From Choanephora cucurbitarum (lineage: Eukaryota > Mucoromycota > Mucoromycetes > Mucorales > Choanephoraceae): a stretch of DNA of 64,000 nt. Positions 12,701 through 23,232 of the stretch are shown here, one piece after another. The translations under genes were made by a program, and so were the position numbers. The notes beneath the pieces were generated by a model. That model did no database searches. It saw only the letters and a program-made list of their open reading frames with translations, and was not told the origin of the DNA. The stretch's first letter is position 1; each line of letters begins with the position of its first letter. Location of the stretch: assembly GCA_025331435.1 (NCBI GenBank), contig JAIWNI010000023.1, positions 186,001-250,000 of the forward strand, in the 5' to 3' direction.

Positions 12701-14553
12701 CAACAACTCGTAGTAGATAACAGTTGTACGCGTTGCATGAAAAGGAGAACGACAACGACCCACATATTGTTGGACAGCCAATTCAAAATGACGATCGACG
12801 TCTGCTTTGCTCTGTAAAGCAGTTGTTGTTGGCACCATCAGCAGACAAATACCCATCATCTCCTGTGTTCCTGCATGATACTTGTATGTCTTTTCTGTTG
12901 CATAATCTCGGCGCACTGTGTCGTAAATGCTGTGAGCAAATTTATAGTCTCTCAACATGAATGCATAATCGGCTAATTTTCGCATTTGTGCTTCGGGTGC
13001 ACTGTATGGGTAAATGGTGACCGTATTCATACCGGGTGGTATATTGGGCCCTTGAGCAGGGATTGTCTGAACAGATTGAGGTGTAGGTGATCGAACCGAA
13101 GTACCAAACAAACGACGTGAGGCACCAAACAAACGCCCTGTGATACCTCTACGTGCTGATGCGACCTGTTCATTCCAATGTTGAATGTTGCGTTCCATGA
13201 AAGGAACAAGACTTTGAACAACAAACTCGCGCATCATAGACTTGACGCCATCCACATCATCCTGCGACATGCATCTTCCATAAGCGATGGATGGCAGTTC
13301 ATCGGTCTGCAATGTTGGTTCCGAGGGTGCTTCCTCTGATTCTTGATTAGCTAAATCAATTGGTGTGCTTTGAATGGATGTTCCATGAACGACAGTAGCT
13401 GAAGGTAAATTGATTTGACTGTTACTTAGATTGGATGATACAGATGCTGATCGAGAATGAGTAGATGAAACGGGTGACATGGGCAAATTGAAGGATGAAC
13501 TGTTGTTTGAATCTAGAGCAGAAGTAGAGAAGGACTGCAGTTCAGACTCAACACGATAGGTATCTGAAATGCTTTGTTCCCAAATAGCTCGAATGTTGTC
13601 AGGTACTGTATCTGGTATGCTGTCGTTGTCCATTGGATCACGTTGATTGGAGTTGATTGTCAGCAAATAGCAATTTAAACCCACAGTACGCTTTAGTTTA
13701 TCAAACACTGAAAGTGAGCTAAACAGAACATGTCAATCAAAGTATTGTCGAAAGCTCTTCTTTCTAATTTCCACCGGTTACTTACTGTTCGTATGAAGTT
13801 TTGTTGGGATCATGAAGAACGACATAATATCTGAGAATGTTCGTATCGACATAAGGTTTGTCGATAGTAAAAGATGGTACATTTGGGTTGTAAAGTTGCA
13901 TAATAGTGCTGACAGGGTCTGGATTGGCAGAAGAAATGACGATCATAGTAGCCACAGGGTGATCAAATGTTTCATGCTCAGTCATTCCTCTCTGAGTCAA
14001 AATTGCATGCTTGAAGTTTACATACCAAGGTGTAAGCTCGTCCAGGGGCGCTACAGATATATTTACATATATAATTTTGCATGAATTTGTTCATATGGCT
14101 TAGAACTCACTGCTCAAATAATCGTCTGTCACATCCTGCCGTGTTCTTATTTCCTTAATCTGATCTTCAGCCACTTGACCACCTGCTGCCTTCACATTAT
14201 CATGTACAAGTTTCATTACTGCTAAATGGTTGGGTTCATCTAACTTATCAACATGTTGGAAGCGAATATTGAAGTTGTCAATAGCTAGTGGTGCTCCTTG
14301 CCAATCGCGCGTAGTGACTATGCAAACAATATACAATATAAATAACTTTAAGTACTGAGCTGCTTGTAAAGACCTTAGCTGTCTCTCTACCTCGATTTTC
14401 AATCATATCACCAAAAGGTTTAATGAAGTCAGCAAATGAAGGAATATGGTTGATTCGACAAAGCTCTTCGGCATCTTCACTTGCTGCCACTGCTACTAAA
14501 GGAGCAAGTGCTCTTGCAATGAAATCTCGAGCGGATATCGATGACTGTTCCAT
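9728..14553 (-). CDS. TRS85: TRAPP III subunit TRAPPC8 (Trs85)
   Basis: The largest gene in the window, with around eight or more exons; the longest open exon spans roughly 13.7-11.7 kb. The protein begins MEQSSISARDFIARALAPLV and continues with PSFADFIKPFGDMIE, both characteristic of the N-terminal part of TRAPPC8/Trs85. The middle contains TPR/ARM-like helical repeats (for example ALGRQAFYLGRLEDAVTYFS), and the C-terminal exons are beta-rich. TRAPPC8 is the specific subunit of TRAPP III, the exchange factor for Ypt1/Rab1 in autophagosome formation and ER-Golgi traffic. The N-terminus is well anchored, because an upstream in-frame ATG is absent. The last exon ends VSQLITAAAI-stop at 9728. 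Exons at 13.8-14.0 kb and 14.1-14.4 kb supply TPWYVNFKHAILTQRG-type and RDWQGAPLAIDNFNIRFQ segments that link the start to the big exon. Confidence 0.9.
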
Positions 14554-14726
14554 CTGTTGACTTTTTCACTCCTTTGAACACCTGAAAGAAAAAAAGAGCT
14601 TTTTGAATTTGCGCTCACTTTCCTGCGGTACAATAAGTCTACTGAATTTGGTGTTTTCTAAAAAAAAATGTCGGAAAATCAAAAATGATTGGCTGAAATT
14701 AAGGGATCATTGCTTTCAGGACTAGG

Positions 14727-14967
14727 CAAATGTCCATAAATGCTGAATTGACTCGGTGTATAGAAGCACATGTTCATTAAAAGAGATCGAAAAAGTCTAG
14801 AAGGACAGTCTGACGCTTTAAATGGCTATAGAAACTACAAAGCATATTGTTACATGCATCAGCAATCATGTCAGAAAGGTTTTCCTCTGTCATCAATCTT
14901 TTACACTTCGTTTTGCATTTAGCAATGGCTCGATGCTGTTCAATTCTATCCATTAAGGTAGCAAGTA
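14727..14967 (+). repeat. Dispersed direct repeat, copy A
   Basis: About 240 bp that recur in the same orientation at 19787-20017. The first ~120 bp are nearly identical: both share TGTCCATAAAT, then TAGAAGCACATGTTCATTAA and GTCTAGAAGGACAGTCTGAC. The rest is alignable with indels (TGTCAGAAAGGTTTT, then CAATTCTATCCA versus TAATTCTATCCA). No open frame is preserved in either copy, so this is probably a fragment of a multicopy element. Confidence 0.85.
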
Positions 14968-17082
14968 TATGAGCTTATAGCATCGCTTTAGCTTTACAAG
15001 TCATGGGCTTAGACTTACAAATAAGCGCATTGTCAAGGACCAAGTAATGTCCTTTCATAATCTCATTCATATCTGCTATATTAAAGAGTTTGCTGTTATA
15101 CTCAACACAATGAGCGATTGTAGTATCTTTAGTTATTAAACCATTACGCTAGCAATGAATGTACTGCTGATGGTAAATGCGCAATAGCAGAGTTTTTTTT
15201 CTGGTTTGCGACCCAACTAGCAACATGGTATTGTAGTCTGCTCGACGAGTAGTGTCGGCTACCAACATCAATAGAATTTTTTTGAGTGCTCAAGTGTTTC
15301 ATAAAATATCCTTTCTTCCTCACAAGATATGTTCCGTTTTTTTTTTTGATAGATGATTAAAATTGGAAACTGTTTTTCAATAACATTTTTCATAAAATGC
15401 CCAAACTAAAGCTTTTTCTCCAAAGCATAAACTGGGATTACAGTATAATTGGTCCCCTAATGTCTTGCCATAAATTGATATCGACTGTTTTTTACGAAGA
15501 GTGGAACCAACTTTAAGAAACAGCATCCTTAGTTTTTGATAGTGTGAGGCCTTTTTCTATACTATATTAAACTTAAGCCTAATGTGCTCTCTTCCATTTC
15601 TTCAATGCTTCAATCATTGAATTCCGCCATATAGCAAAGAACATATGCTAAAAGCTTCTTTTAAACAATGAAATTTCAAAGCATTTATTTTAATTACCAA
15701 ATACTTTAGGCTTTAATCGACTATCTGAATACCTTAGCACAGATAATCAATATGCTGCTTCCACCAAAAATTATAATGGCCTTTATACTCTAATTCAAGA
15801 CGGTCGAAATTTCCAACATCAAAGTTATGTCTTAGTGGGTACTTAGAAGGATGTGGCTCATTGTCATTGAAGTCACTCATTGTCACTGAAGTCACTCCAG
15901 CCGAAAGATATTGCAATTTGTATCTCTTGAAAGTTGATATTGGTGAATTGAGATTTGCTCAATGATAACTGTAATTTCATGTTGTATTGAGAATAGAAAA
16001 GGTATATTTAAGTCTTCTATATCACTTTATTTATGGACACCAAGAATACTGTGATCTCATTGGACAATTCAGACTGAATCAGTTTAGAACCAGAATGTTG
16101 TTGCATAATGCTGTTATGTAAAACTCTTTTCTTTGTATTTCGCTGCGTGTAGTTGTTAGCTGTTTTGTTCTTCTATTCTTTTCAAAGGCCAGATATTAAC
16201 ACAGTAGTCTCTTTATTTAGAAGTGTTTGTGTTCTTGAGAAATGCACTCCTACATGGAGCATACTCTCAAATCGAACGGTACTCTAGCACCTGAAGCGAT
16301 TTTCAAGTTAAAGGATTGCACTCTTATATTAAGCCTACTCTTAAAACAAACACTCTTAAATCGAGCGACTACTATACTCATAAAGCGAAACTCTTTACAA
16401 GGAATATGTATCTAAAATGCTTTTGCGATCACTCGGCATCCGATTGAACGCTTAAAGAATACCAAGCGTGTTTTAAGACAAGAACACCAAAAAACAAAGA
16501 GTCTCTTCTTCAAGAACCTGCGAATCGTCAAAAAAAGACTCAAAGGATGTTCCTTTAGTTGAAAGCAAACGCCTGTTTCGGATAATGAAGGCTTCCAATG
16601 CTGATAGAAGTCCATGAACTTCAGATACAAGCACTTCTAGATCTCCTCGGTACAACCATTTTGAGGTTTGCGAACGCTTGTTTGCAACACTCGATTATCA
16701 ACTGTTAGATTTATCTTTGGATTAAGGGACATTTGTCGCGAGCTGACTTAGTTACAAGTCGGAATCTTGATAAGTCCACTCTTTTGCTGCAGTTCCTTTA
16801 CTCTTCTTTAACTGCAGTGAGCAATCGCAGTATAGCCGCAGTTTGTAGTTAATTCTAGGTAGTGTGAAAACACAACTCTTAGTTGTAGATTCAATATTAC
16901 CATTTAACTTCCACTATTGGATCTTCCTGCTAACCAGGAGGCTCCTACTCAACTACCGACTTCATGCTTATTTTAGGCTATCATTATGTAAGCAATCTAG
17001 CTGAGAAAGCTATTTTGAATGTTGGAGATGTAACAATAACAATTGATATAGAAAAGTACAGTGACAAACGAAGTAGTTGAGA

Positions 17083-17128
17083 GCAGCAGGAAAAAGCAAA
17101 AGGTAAGCTGGCTGTAGAACAAGCTCGC
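17083..17128 (-). repeat. 47-bp inverted repeat core, left arm
   Basis: The reverse complement of this segment recurs at 20962-21008, 3.8 kb away. The shared core begins GCGAGCTTGTTCTACAGCC and ends TTTTTCCTGCTGCT. Weaker similarity extends outward on the GCGAGC side. The two arms flank the pseudogene, the tandem repeat and the second dispersed repeat. They could be ends of one element or two independent fragments of the same family. Confidence 0.8.
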
Positions 17129-17292
17129 CGTTTGATTCATACTTACAATTAATTGTTAGACAAGTCATCAAGACTAAGAAAGAGATGCTGGTGACATAGG
17201 TTTTGTACAAAAATGGGTTGATTTTCTGGCTGATGCCGAGAAGAATAGAAGCTTCCATCGCTATAGGTAAAGTCAAGCGCTAATGAAGATAA

Positions 17293-18547
17293 AAGAGTGC
17301 GTCTAATCATATTCTTAGCTCCGAAAGAAATTGTGTTGTTCGTCTAGGCAATCATGTCTTGTCTCGAAACAATGATATGAAAGACATGTACAAAAGACTA
17401 ACAAGCCAATTAACGCCAACAAGTAACCCTGACTTCTGCTCTGATTTGAAGAGATACTTGAGTGAAGTTATGAATTCCGTAAGCACATTCTACAACTTTA
17501 CACTGACTAAGTTAACTAAGGCAGTTTTATATGCTTTCCTTAGCAAAACACGAGCAAGATTATCGACATAACTGGTCAAGAAGAAGTCTGTTCGTTTGTC
17601 AAGGCAATTGGCAAAGTCATGTATGTTTGCATGCATTGTGTCACTCAGTACTGAACTAACCCTTATGGATAGGAAGCGCATGTACAAAAAAACGCCCTCT
17701 ATAACAAGATCTGAAGTTGTCTATAACACCAACTTGCTTTTTCCATGCTTTGAAGCCATGGTTACGTTGATAGAGAATCATGCTTTTGTACCTTACTTTG
17801 TTCCAGGAGAAGACGCTTTAGAAGCAATGTCAAAGCAACTAAAGGCAATGGGGGCTAAGGCAGACAATAGACGAATATACAAGGCTGATGGGTGATTCGA
17901 TTGGCCCAAGAAAAGGATTTAGAAGTGCTGATTTTGGAGACAGCAGGTGCTTTTGGCCGAGAAGACTCCTCGAAAACTGCCTTTGACAACTCGAAGGGTA
18001 TGTTTGCCCTCTTGGCAATGCTGAAAACTGTAGCAGATACATACAAGCTTGCGTCAGTGAAGCAGTTCAGACGTTTGAAACTCTACTTTGTGCAGCCAAG
18101 TGGTAAGTGAAATAAATAACCTTATCTATGATCTTCCTCTAATTGGCACTATTTTTTGTTTTTCTTTGCGATCTATAGCTTGCTGTATTAGACTTTGGTC
18201 GATGCAATATGCAAAGCACGGCATTTACAACTTTGTTCGTGAAGACAGGGAAGTACAGCTGGCACCCCTTGTTAATTTCTATCTAAACTTAAAGGTACAT
18301 CTCTAAATCTAGGTGTTCAAAGAAAAATAACTAATACATCTGAGACTATTAGAACCATCTGGAAGATGCAATGAAGGCAATCAGCACACTAAAAGAGCAG
18401 CATGTAAAGAGAAGCAAAGAATACGATAGTGAAAATTGTAGCCAGGCTGTTTTCCTGTCAGACATCATATGTCCCAAGATATTCAAGTTGAGATGCAACA
18501 CTCACATTTTTTTTTCGCAAGAACATCTGTTGAGCTCTTCAGATTGA
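17293..18547 (+). pseudogene. Truncated, frameshifted copy of a multicopy family gene
   Basis: A spliceable chain of coding segments without a start codon. It runs from an open segment containing NNDMKDMYKRLTSQLTPTSN to an intron, then SKIIDITGQEEVCSFVKAIG, a second intron, and RMYKKTPSITRSEVVYNTN with a long conserved block. After a one-base shift at 17892 comes VIRLAQEKDLEVLILETAGA, then two further introns and RLWSMQYAKHGIYNFVRED. The stop is at 18547. Loss of a single G in GATGGGTGATT (about 17889-17894) explains the frameshift. The 5' end is missing: an in-frame stop lies at 17290 and no ATG precedes the conserved part. The late block resembles a large protein family I recall from Mucorales genomes, but this is memory, not a search. 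Function unknown. Confidence 0.6.
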
Positions 18548-19134
18548 TGTATCGTAAAGTACATACATCATTTAGTTTCCATTATATTTGAAATAAGACA
18601 CAAATCCTATTCTGTGTTGCCATACTCAATTTATATTGTCATTCAATCCCTGTACTGAATAAAACCCTCTCTTTAATCTTGTTTAATTCTCCTGACTTAA
18701 CAGATAAATCACAGACAATGAAGAATAAACAATTTATTATTTGTACGCTTCGTGAAAGAATGCTTTTAAAGAAAGTGATAATATAGCCTTGGTATATAAG
18801 AGGAGAAAGGATAAGAGTCAGCTGAGGAGGTAAGGACACCAGAAAAAAAAAGAGCGTTTTGTCGAAAAGATGGATCAAAATGAGAAAAAACGCGTGGATT
18901 AAGTGGTAGACGTGACAGACACCTGTTTCTTTCGTAAAGCGCGCACCTTGAGTGATGTTGCAGATGAGCCAGAAGTGACAGACTTGCTTGACTTGAGTTT
19001 GTTGAGGTCAAGATACATGATTACGTTTCGCGTGTCAGAAGTTAGTATGATAGGAACCAAATTTACTTTCTTTTAAGATAAAAAAACGTACCAGAAATAG
19101 TTGTAACAAACGTGCTTTCGAAAATGGACAATCC

Positions 19135-19605
19135 TACTCTCCAACCCTCGCGAGGTCCCGACCGCAGTTGATGCTAACTGGAACTGGGAGTTGTCCAAAC
19201 CCATGAGGTAAGGGAATGCAAGTTGGTAGAGTAGTCTGGCGCCGTAGCGTAGAACTTCTGCCCATCTTTTCTTTTTCTTGACTTTTGACGGTACCTCAGA
19301 AGAACACCACATCGGTTTTCAGCATGCTATAAGTCTGTTGAAAGAAATATAGACACTAAAGCCAGGTCCATCTAACTACAGGAGTAAAGCTACTCTCCAA
19401 CCCTCGCAAGGCTCCGACTGCAGTTGATGCTAACTAGAACTGGGAGTTGTCCAAACCCATGAGGTAAGGGAATGCAAGTTGGCAGAGCAGCTTGTCGCCG
19501 TAGCGTAGAACTTCCACCTGTCTTTATTGACAGCACCTCGGAAGAACACCACATCGGTTTTCAGCATGCTATAAGTCTGTTGAAAGAAACATAGACACTA
19601 AAGCC
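19135..19605. repeat. Two-copy tandem repeat of about 220 bp
   Basis: Copy 1 is 19135-19363 and copy 2 is 19391-19605, separated by ~27 bp. Both start TACTCTCCAACCCTCGC and end GACACTAAAGCC, and both contain GGGAGTTGTCCAAACCCATG and CAGCATGCTATAAGTCTG. Copy 2 lacks about 16 bp of a pyrimidine stretch. The block is markedly richer in G+C than its surroundings. On the minus strand copy 1 is open (containing YQLAFPYLMGLDNSQF) and copy 2 has a stop just after that motif, hinting at a duplicated coding fragment. No RNA family was recognised. Confidence 0.85.
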
Positions 19606-19786
19606 ATCTACTGTAGCGATAACAAACAGAAAGAAATAGAAAAATAAAGCTAAATATATCAGGCGTAATATGTTTGAATCATATTGCCCAATAGAATCAA
19701 TAGTTAATGCTGATCTTTTGAAATTTTACTTTCGCATTACTAGATTTTGATTTACAGTCAAAAACAAAAAAAAACAGCTGAAATAA

Positions 19787-20017
19787 CAAATGTCCATAAA
19801 TACTGGATTGACTTAGTGTATAGAAGCACATGTTCATTAAAAGAGATCGAAAAAGTCTAGAAGGACAGTCTGACGCTTTAAATCGCTACAGAAACTACAA
19901 GGGTTGCTAATCAGCATATTGTCAGAAAGGTTTTTCTCTGTTCTTAATCTTTTGCATCTAGTAATGGGCTCAATGCTGTTTAATTCTATCCAATGTGGAC
20001 TAGTAATGTGGCAAGAA
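19787..20017 (+). repeat. Dispersed direct repeat, copy B
   Basis: Second copy of the repeat at 14727-14967, in the same orientation 5 kb away. The first ~120 bp differ by only a few substitutions; the distal half carries indels. Divergence indicates the duplication is not recent. Confidence 0.85.
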
Positions 20018-20961
20018 CATATCTAAGTAGATGGTACAAGTATCATAGATGGGACTGCATAGCGAGGGCGGGTGAGGAGCTTGTACGAGCAGATAGGAAA
20101 AGTGAATGGCGAAGTCTTAAAGTGGTTGGAGCAGAGCAGAGGATGAAAGTCGGGTGTGCAGAGTGATGTGTCTGTTGAACTGAGGGTATCTCTATGGTCA
20201 GTGTATGGTGATGAAGAATCGGCTACATGGAGAGGGAGTGAAAGGCAGGTTGGGGTCTACATAACATATACCAAATGGTTTCGGAATATCATCAATGATT
20301 TGAGTGAATAAAACTGTGAGGCATGCAGCACAATTAATGTGACCTAATCTCAGCATTCAGATGGATCATGAGTCTATAATTCAGTAGGCAAGTGAAATTT
20401 TCGGCATCGGTATTAATTAGCGAGATAGATCTCCAATTGTGTAAGTCAGAGAGATCAACGTTACTAGAGATAAGACATGTACAAGTGTGCTACGAACTGA
20501 GCAAGAAAATGCCATGAAGTAGAGCAGTGCTATATACCTAAAGGGTAAGTTTGCCTGCAGCTGGATAATGAAGGAGTAAAGAGAGGATTCCATACAAAAG
20601 TCCACCGATAGCTGGGCTACTATGTTTGGGCGATTGACGAGCCCCATCCTGTATTTCGGTTAGAATGAAGAGCAATAAGTTATTTTTTGTTGAGCGGAGG
20701 CGAGTTTATGATTAGGAAAGATAGATAAACGATCACAAAGTGAAGGGGTGTAGAAGGTTTTGTAAAAATCATTAGCTGCTGATTTCATGTATTGTTTAGA
20801 TGTGTACAGTGGTTGGGTGTGAGGATAACGAAGGATAGATATGTTTCGTTTGATGGCACGGAAGGTAGTAGAGGATCAGAAATACCCGGCAGATGTCTCG
20901 CCATTCTCTTTCCAGTGTTCGCTAACTCTAAGGATCAGTAATCATAAGTATACATTGAACA

Positions 20962-21008
20962 GCGAGCTTGTTCTACAGCCAGCTTACCTTTTGCTTTTTC
21001 CTGCTGCT
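20962..21008 (+). repeat. 47-bp inverted repeat core, right arm
   Basis: Inverted partner of 17083-17128. In this orientation the frame reads ELVLQPAYLLLFPAA, the same peptide as the minus-strand frame of the left arm. This suggests the core derives from a once-coding segment. Confidence 0.8.
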
Positions 21009-21339
21009 TTTTCATTATGTGCTATATTTTTTCAACTATTGAAACAACAATGTATGTGTTTGAAGATGGTTCAACAAATCTCATGAAAGTCATTTATGAT
21101 ATAACAATATGCAATGAATGAGTGACTGTATTTTACATACACCAGTGATGCAGTAGTTCATCATGATCAAGATACAGGTTTTATCTTATTTCATATCAAG
21201 GACTAACATATCCGAAAATTCGGACGAAAGCAGTTCAAACAGAGTAGAGATGTGATTCGGAGCATAAAAAGTCATTATCAATCGATTTTATTTACCTTTC
21301 CTTCTTTTTTTTATATTTTTTATTCCTCCTTAAAGAAAC

Positions 21340-21840
21340 ATGAGCTCTGTAGAAATAAGACCTGGTACGATTGAGGATGTGCCTGTCATTCTTAATTTTA
21401 TCAAAAGTCTTGCTGAATATGAAAAGATGGCTGATCAAGTGGTGGCTACTGAAGATATTCTTCGTCAAACACTCTTTGGTGAGCGTCGTTATGCAGAAGT
21501 CATTATTGCCTATGCTAAGCCTACCCCTGAATCTGAACTGGAGCCTGCTGGTATGGCTCTCTTCTTTCACAACTTCTCTACTTTTCAAGGTCGCCCTGGT
21601 ATCTATTTAGAAGACTTGTTTGTGCATTCTCACTTTAGAGGTATGGGTATTGGTAAGAAACTCTTGATCCAGTTGGCCGCGTTGGCCAAGGAGCGTCAAT
21701 GTGCTCGTTATGAATGGGTTTGTTTGGACTGGAACAAACCTTCAAGAGACTTTTACGAAGCTCTTGGTGCAAAGCCTCAAAGTGAATGGATCATATATCG
21801 TGTGGAAGGAAAATCTTTAGACGATCTTGCTGCTATGTAG
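21340..21840 (+). CDS. GNAT N-acetyltransferase, spermidine/diamine acetyltransferase type
   Basis: Intronless, 166 residues. GNAT enzymes move an acetyl group from acetyl-CoA to a primary amine. The order matches the SAT1/SAT2-like branch: N-terminal RPGTIEDVPVILNFIKSLAE, the core strand YLEDLFVHSHFRGMGIGKKL with the RGxGxG acetyl-CoA pyrophosphate loop (about residues 104-110), and a C-terminal RYEWVCLDWNKPSRDFYEAL ending with a conserved Ala-Gly-like turn and Trp. Length fits the family (~170). Polyamines, diamines or thialysine are likely substrates; the choice cannot be made from sequence alone. It is preceded by a T-rich leader and ends 45 bp from the stop of the convergent BORCS5-like gene, so the two 3' UTRs probably overlap. 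Confidence 0.9.
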   Translation: MSSVEIRPGTIEDVPVILNFIKSLAEYEKMADQVVATEDILRQTLFGERRYAEVIIAYAKPTPESELEPAGMALFFHNFSTFQGRPGIYLEDLFVHSHFRGMGIGKKLLIQLAALAKERQCARYEWVCLDWNKPSRDFYEALGAKPQSEWIIYRVEGKSLDDLAAM

Positions 21841-21885
21841 TAAGACAGATAACAAATCAGAAAGAAAATAAAATAGAAACACTTG

Positions 21886-23193
21886 TTATTTATTGTCTTC
21901 TTCAGTTGTCAAAGATTGAGAAGATAAACCTCTTAAGCGATCAAGGGCCAATGAAACAGAAGCAGAGTTTGGTTCTGCCACTTTTGATGTTTTCCCCTCA
22001 TCTGTTCTGTGCTCATCAGTGAGATTTTCATTGCCATTCTCTTCCAACATCTGATCTAGCATAAATGGTGTTGATGTTGTGGCTACAATAGCTAGATCAC
22101 TTGAACTGCTTATATATCGCTCAATTGATGGTTTTGATGCATCCGTACGAAACTGATTAAGCTCAGGCCAACGCGTCGCTTTTATATCTGAAGAGATTCG
22201 ATCAGCATGACTAAGCTGCTCTTCTAATGCAGACAATGTTTTGAAGATATGTGCAGCATCATCTTGGATCTGGCTCATTTGATTTTTTAGTGTATGCACT
22301 AAATAGTAACATAGTTAGTTGGTAAATACTTGCTGTTCTTTTGACCTTTTTTTTTTGCCCATACAATCTGGTAGTTTGGTGGATTTTAGTTTTGCTTGAT
22401 TTAATGTAGACACCATAGCTTGTGCAGCAATGCCACTCAGTTCATCGACATATGCAATGCGTTTTAACAAAGATCTTTGGTCCAAATTGATATGATGCAT
22501 ATGTTCTTTAATATACTTTTGTAATCCAAAAAAGATGCCCAACACAGGTTCATTCAGATCCACTAATGACAATAGATAAAGTAAGGAGCCTTTCTTTTCT
22601 TTTCTAAAGGATATGCCACATTGAGGTTATTTGTGTGTTCGAAACTTACCTCCATTTTCTTCTTCATACAGAGATGATGTAGTACTTTTCACTTTGCTTT
22701 TTAAACCTAGAATTTGATCCACACCACGACTCTTTTCTTGCTCTCTTATGAAAGGTTCGAACTTTTGGATAGATTTCAATAAAACAAGCTCTTCCTCTTC
22801 AAGAGGCGCACTTGATGTTGCCACTGTGATGATGCCCTCGTCAGACTTCAACAATTATATAAAAAAGAAAAAGCTGACTAGTCAGTAGTTGTTATCAACA
22901 CATAGACTGCCTTTGATATTTTACTTGTTCCTCATCTATCTCGAGCCTTTCTACAAAAAATTAGCCATCAACAAGACAACATGAAGAAAAATAACCTGCC
23001 TTCTTCTGTTTGATGAGATGATTCTGGTCCTGAGGGCTGTATAGTTATGTCTGACTCATTCGATGCAAGAGAAAAAGTACCTTGCTTAGCAAGTGATTTC
23101 GGTAATGACTGGCCTTGTCCCTAACAACATGTTGAATAAACGCTCATCTGGTTTTGACCTTTCTTTTTTCTTTTCGTTAAAAAAAATTACCAT
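21886..23193 (-). CDS. BORC subunit 5 (myrlysin)-like protein
   Basis: BORC links lysosomes or vacuoles to Arl8 and motors; BORCS5 is its N-myristoylated subunit (family knowledge). The only methionine that fits lies at 23193-23191 and is at once followed by a GT...AG intron (23190-23121). The next exon then gives MGQGQSLPKS, a textbook myristoylation signal (Gly2, Ser6), like the animal protein. Later exons encode SDEGIITVATSS and an IQKFEPFI segment, then LNEPVLGIFFGLQKYIKEH and the hallmark NLDQRSLLKRIAYVDEL helix. The last exon is a coiled coil (QMSQIQDDAAHIFKTLSALEEQL) and a Ser/Thr-rich tail. About six exons. It starts 39 bp downstream of the FMT1 stop. The order of conserved pieces, lipidation site included, makes the assignment fairly secure. 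Confidence 0.75.
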
Positions 23194-23232
23194 AGGGTAC
23201 TGTTTATTTATAAAAAGGGAAAAAGAGAGTTT

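Larger units (their letters stand above)
14554..17292. other. Repeat-rich spacer
   Basis: No intact gene. It contains one copy of a ~240-bp dispersed repeat (14727-14967) and one arm of a short inverted repeat (17083-17128). Between them lie AT-rich sequence and minus-strand frames of up to ~90 codons without recognisable domains. It reads as decayed mobile or duplicated DNA beyond the TRAPPC8 promoter. Confidence 0.5.
18548..21339. other. Repeat-rich spacer
   Basis: Contains the tandem repeat at 19135-19605, the second dispersed repeat copy and the right arm of the 47-bp inverted repeat. A relatively G-rich, T-poor block lies at 20030-20280 and lacks open frames. The last ~80 bp are a T-rich leader before the acetyltransferase start. 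Confidence 0.5.
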
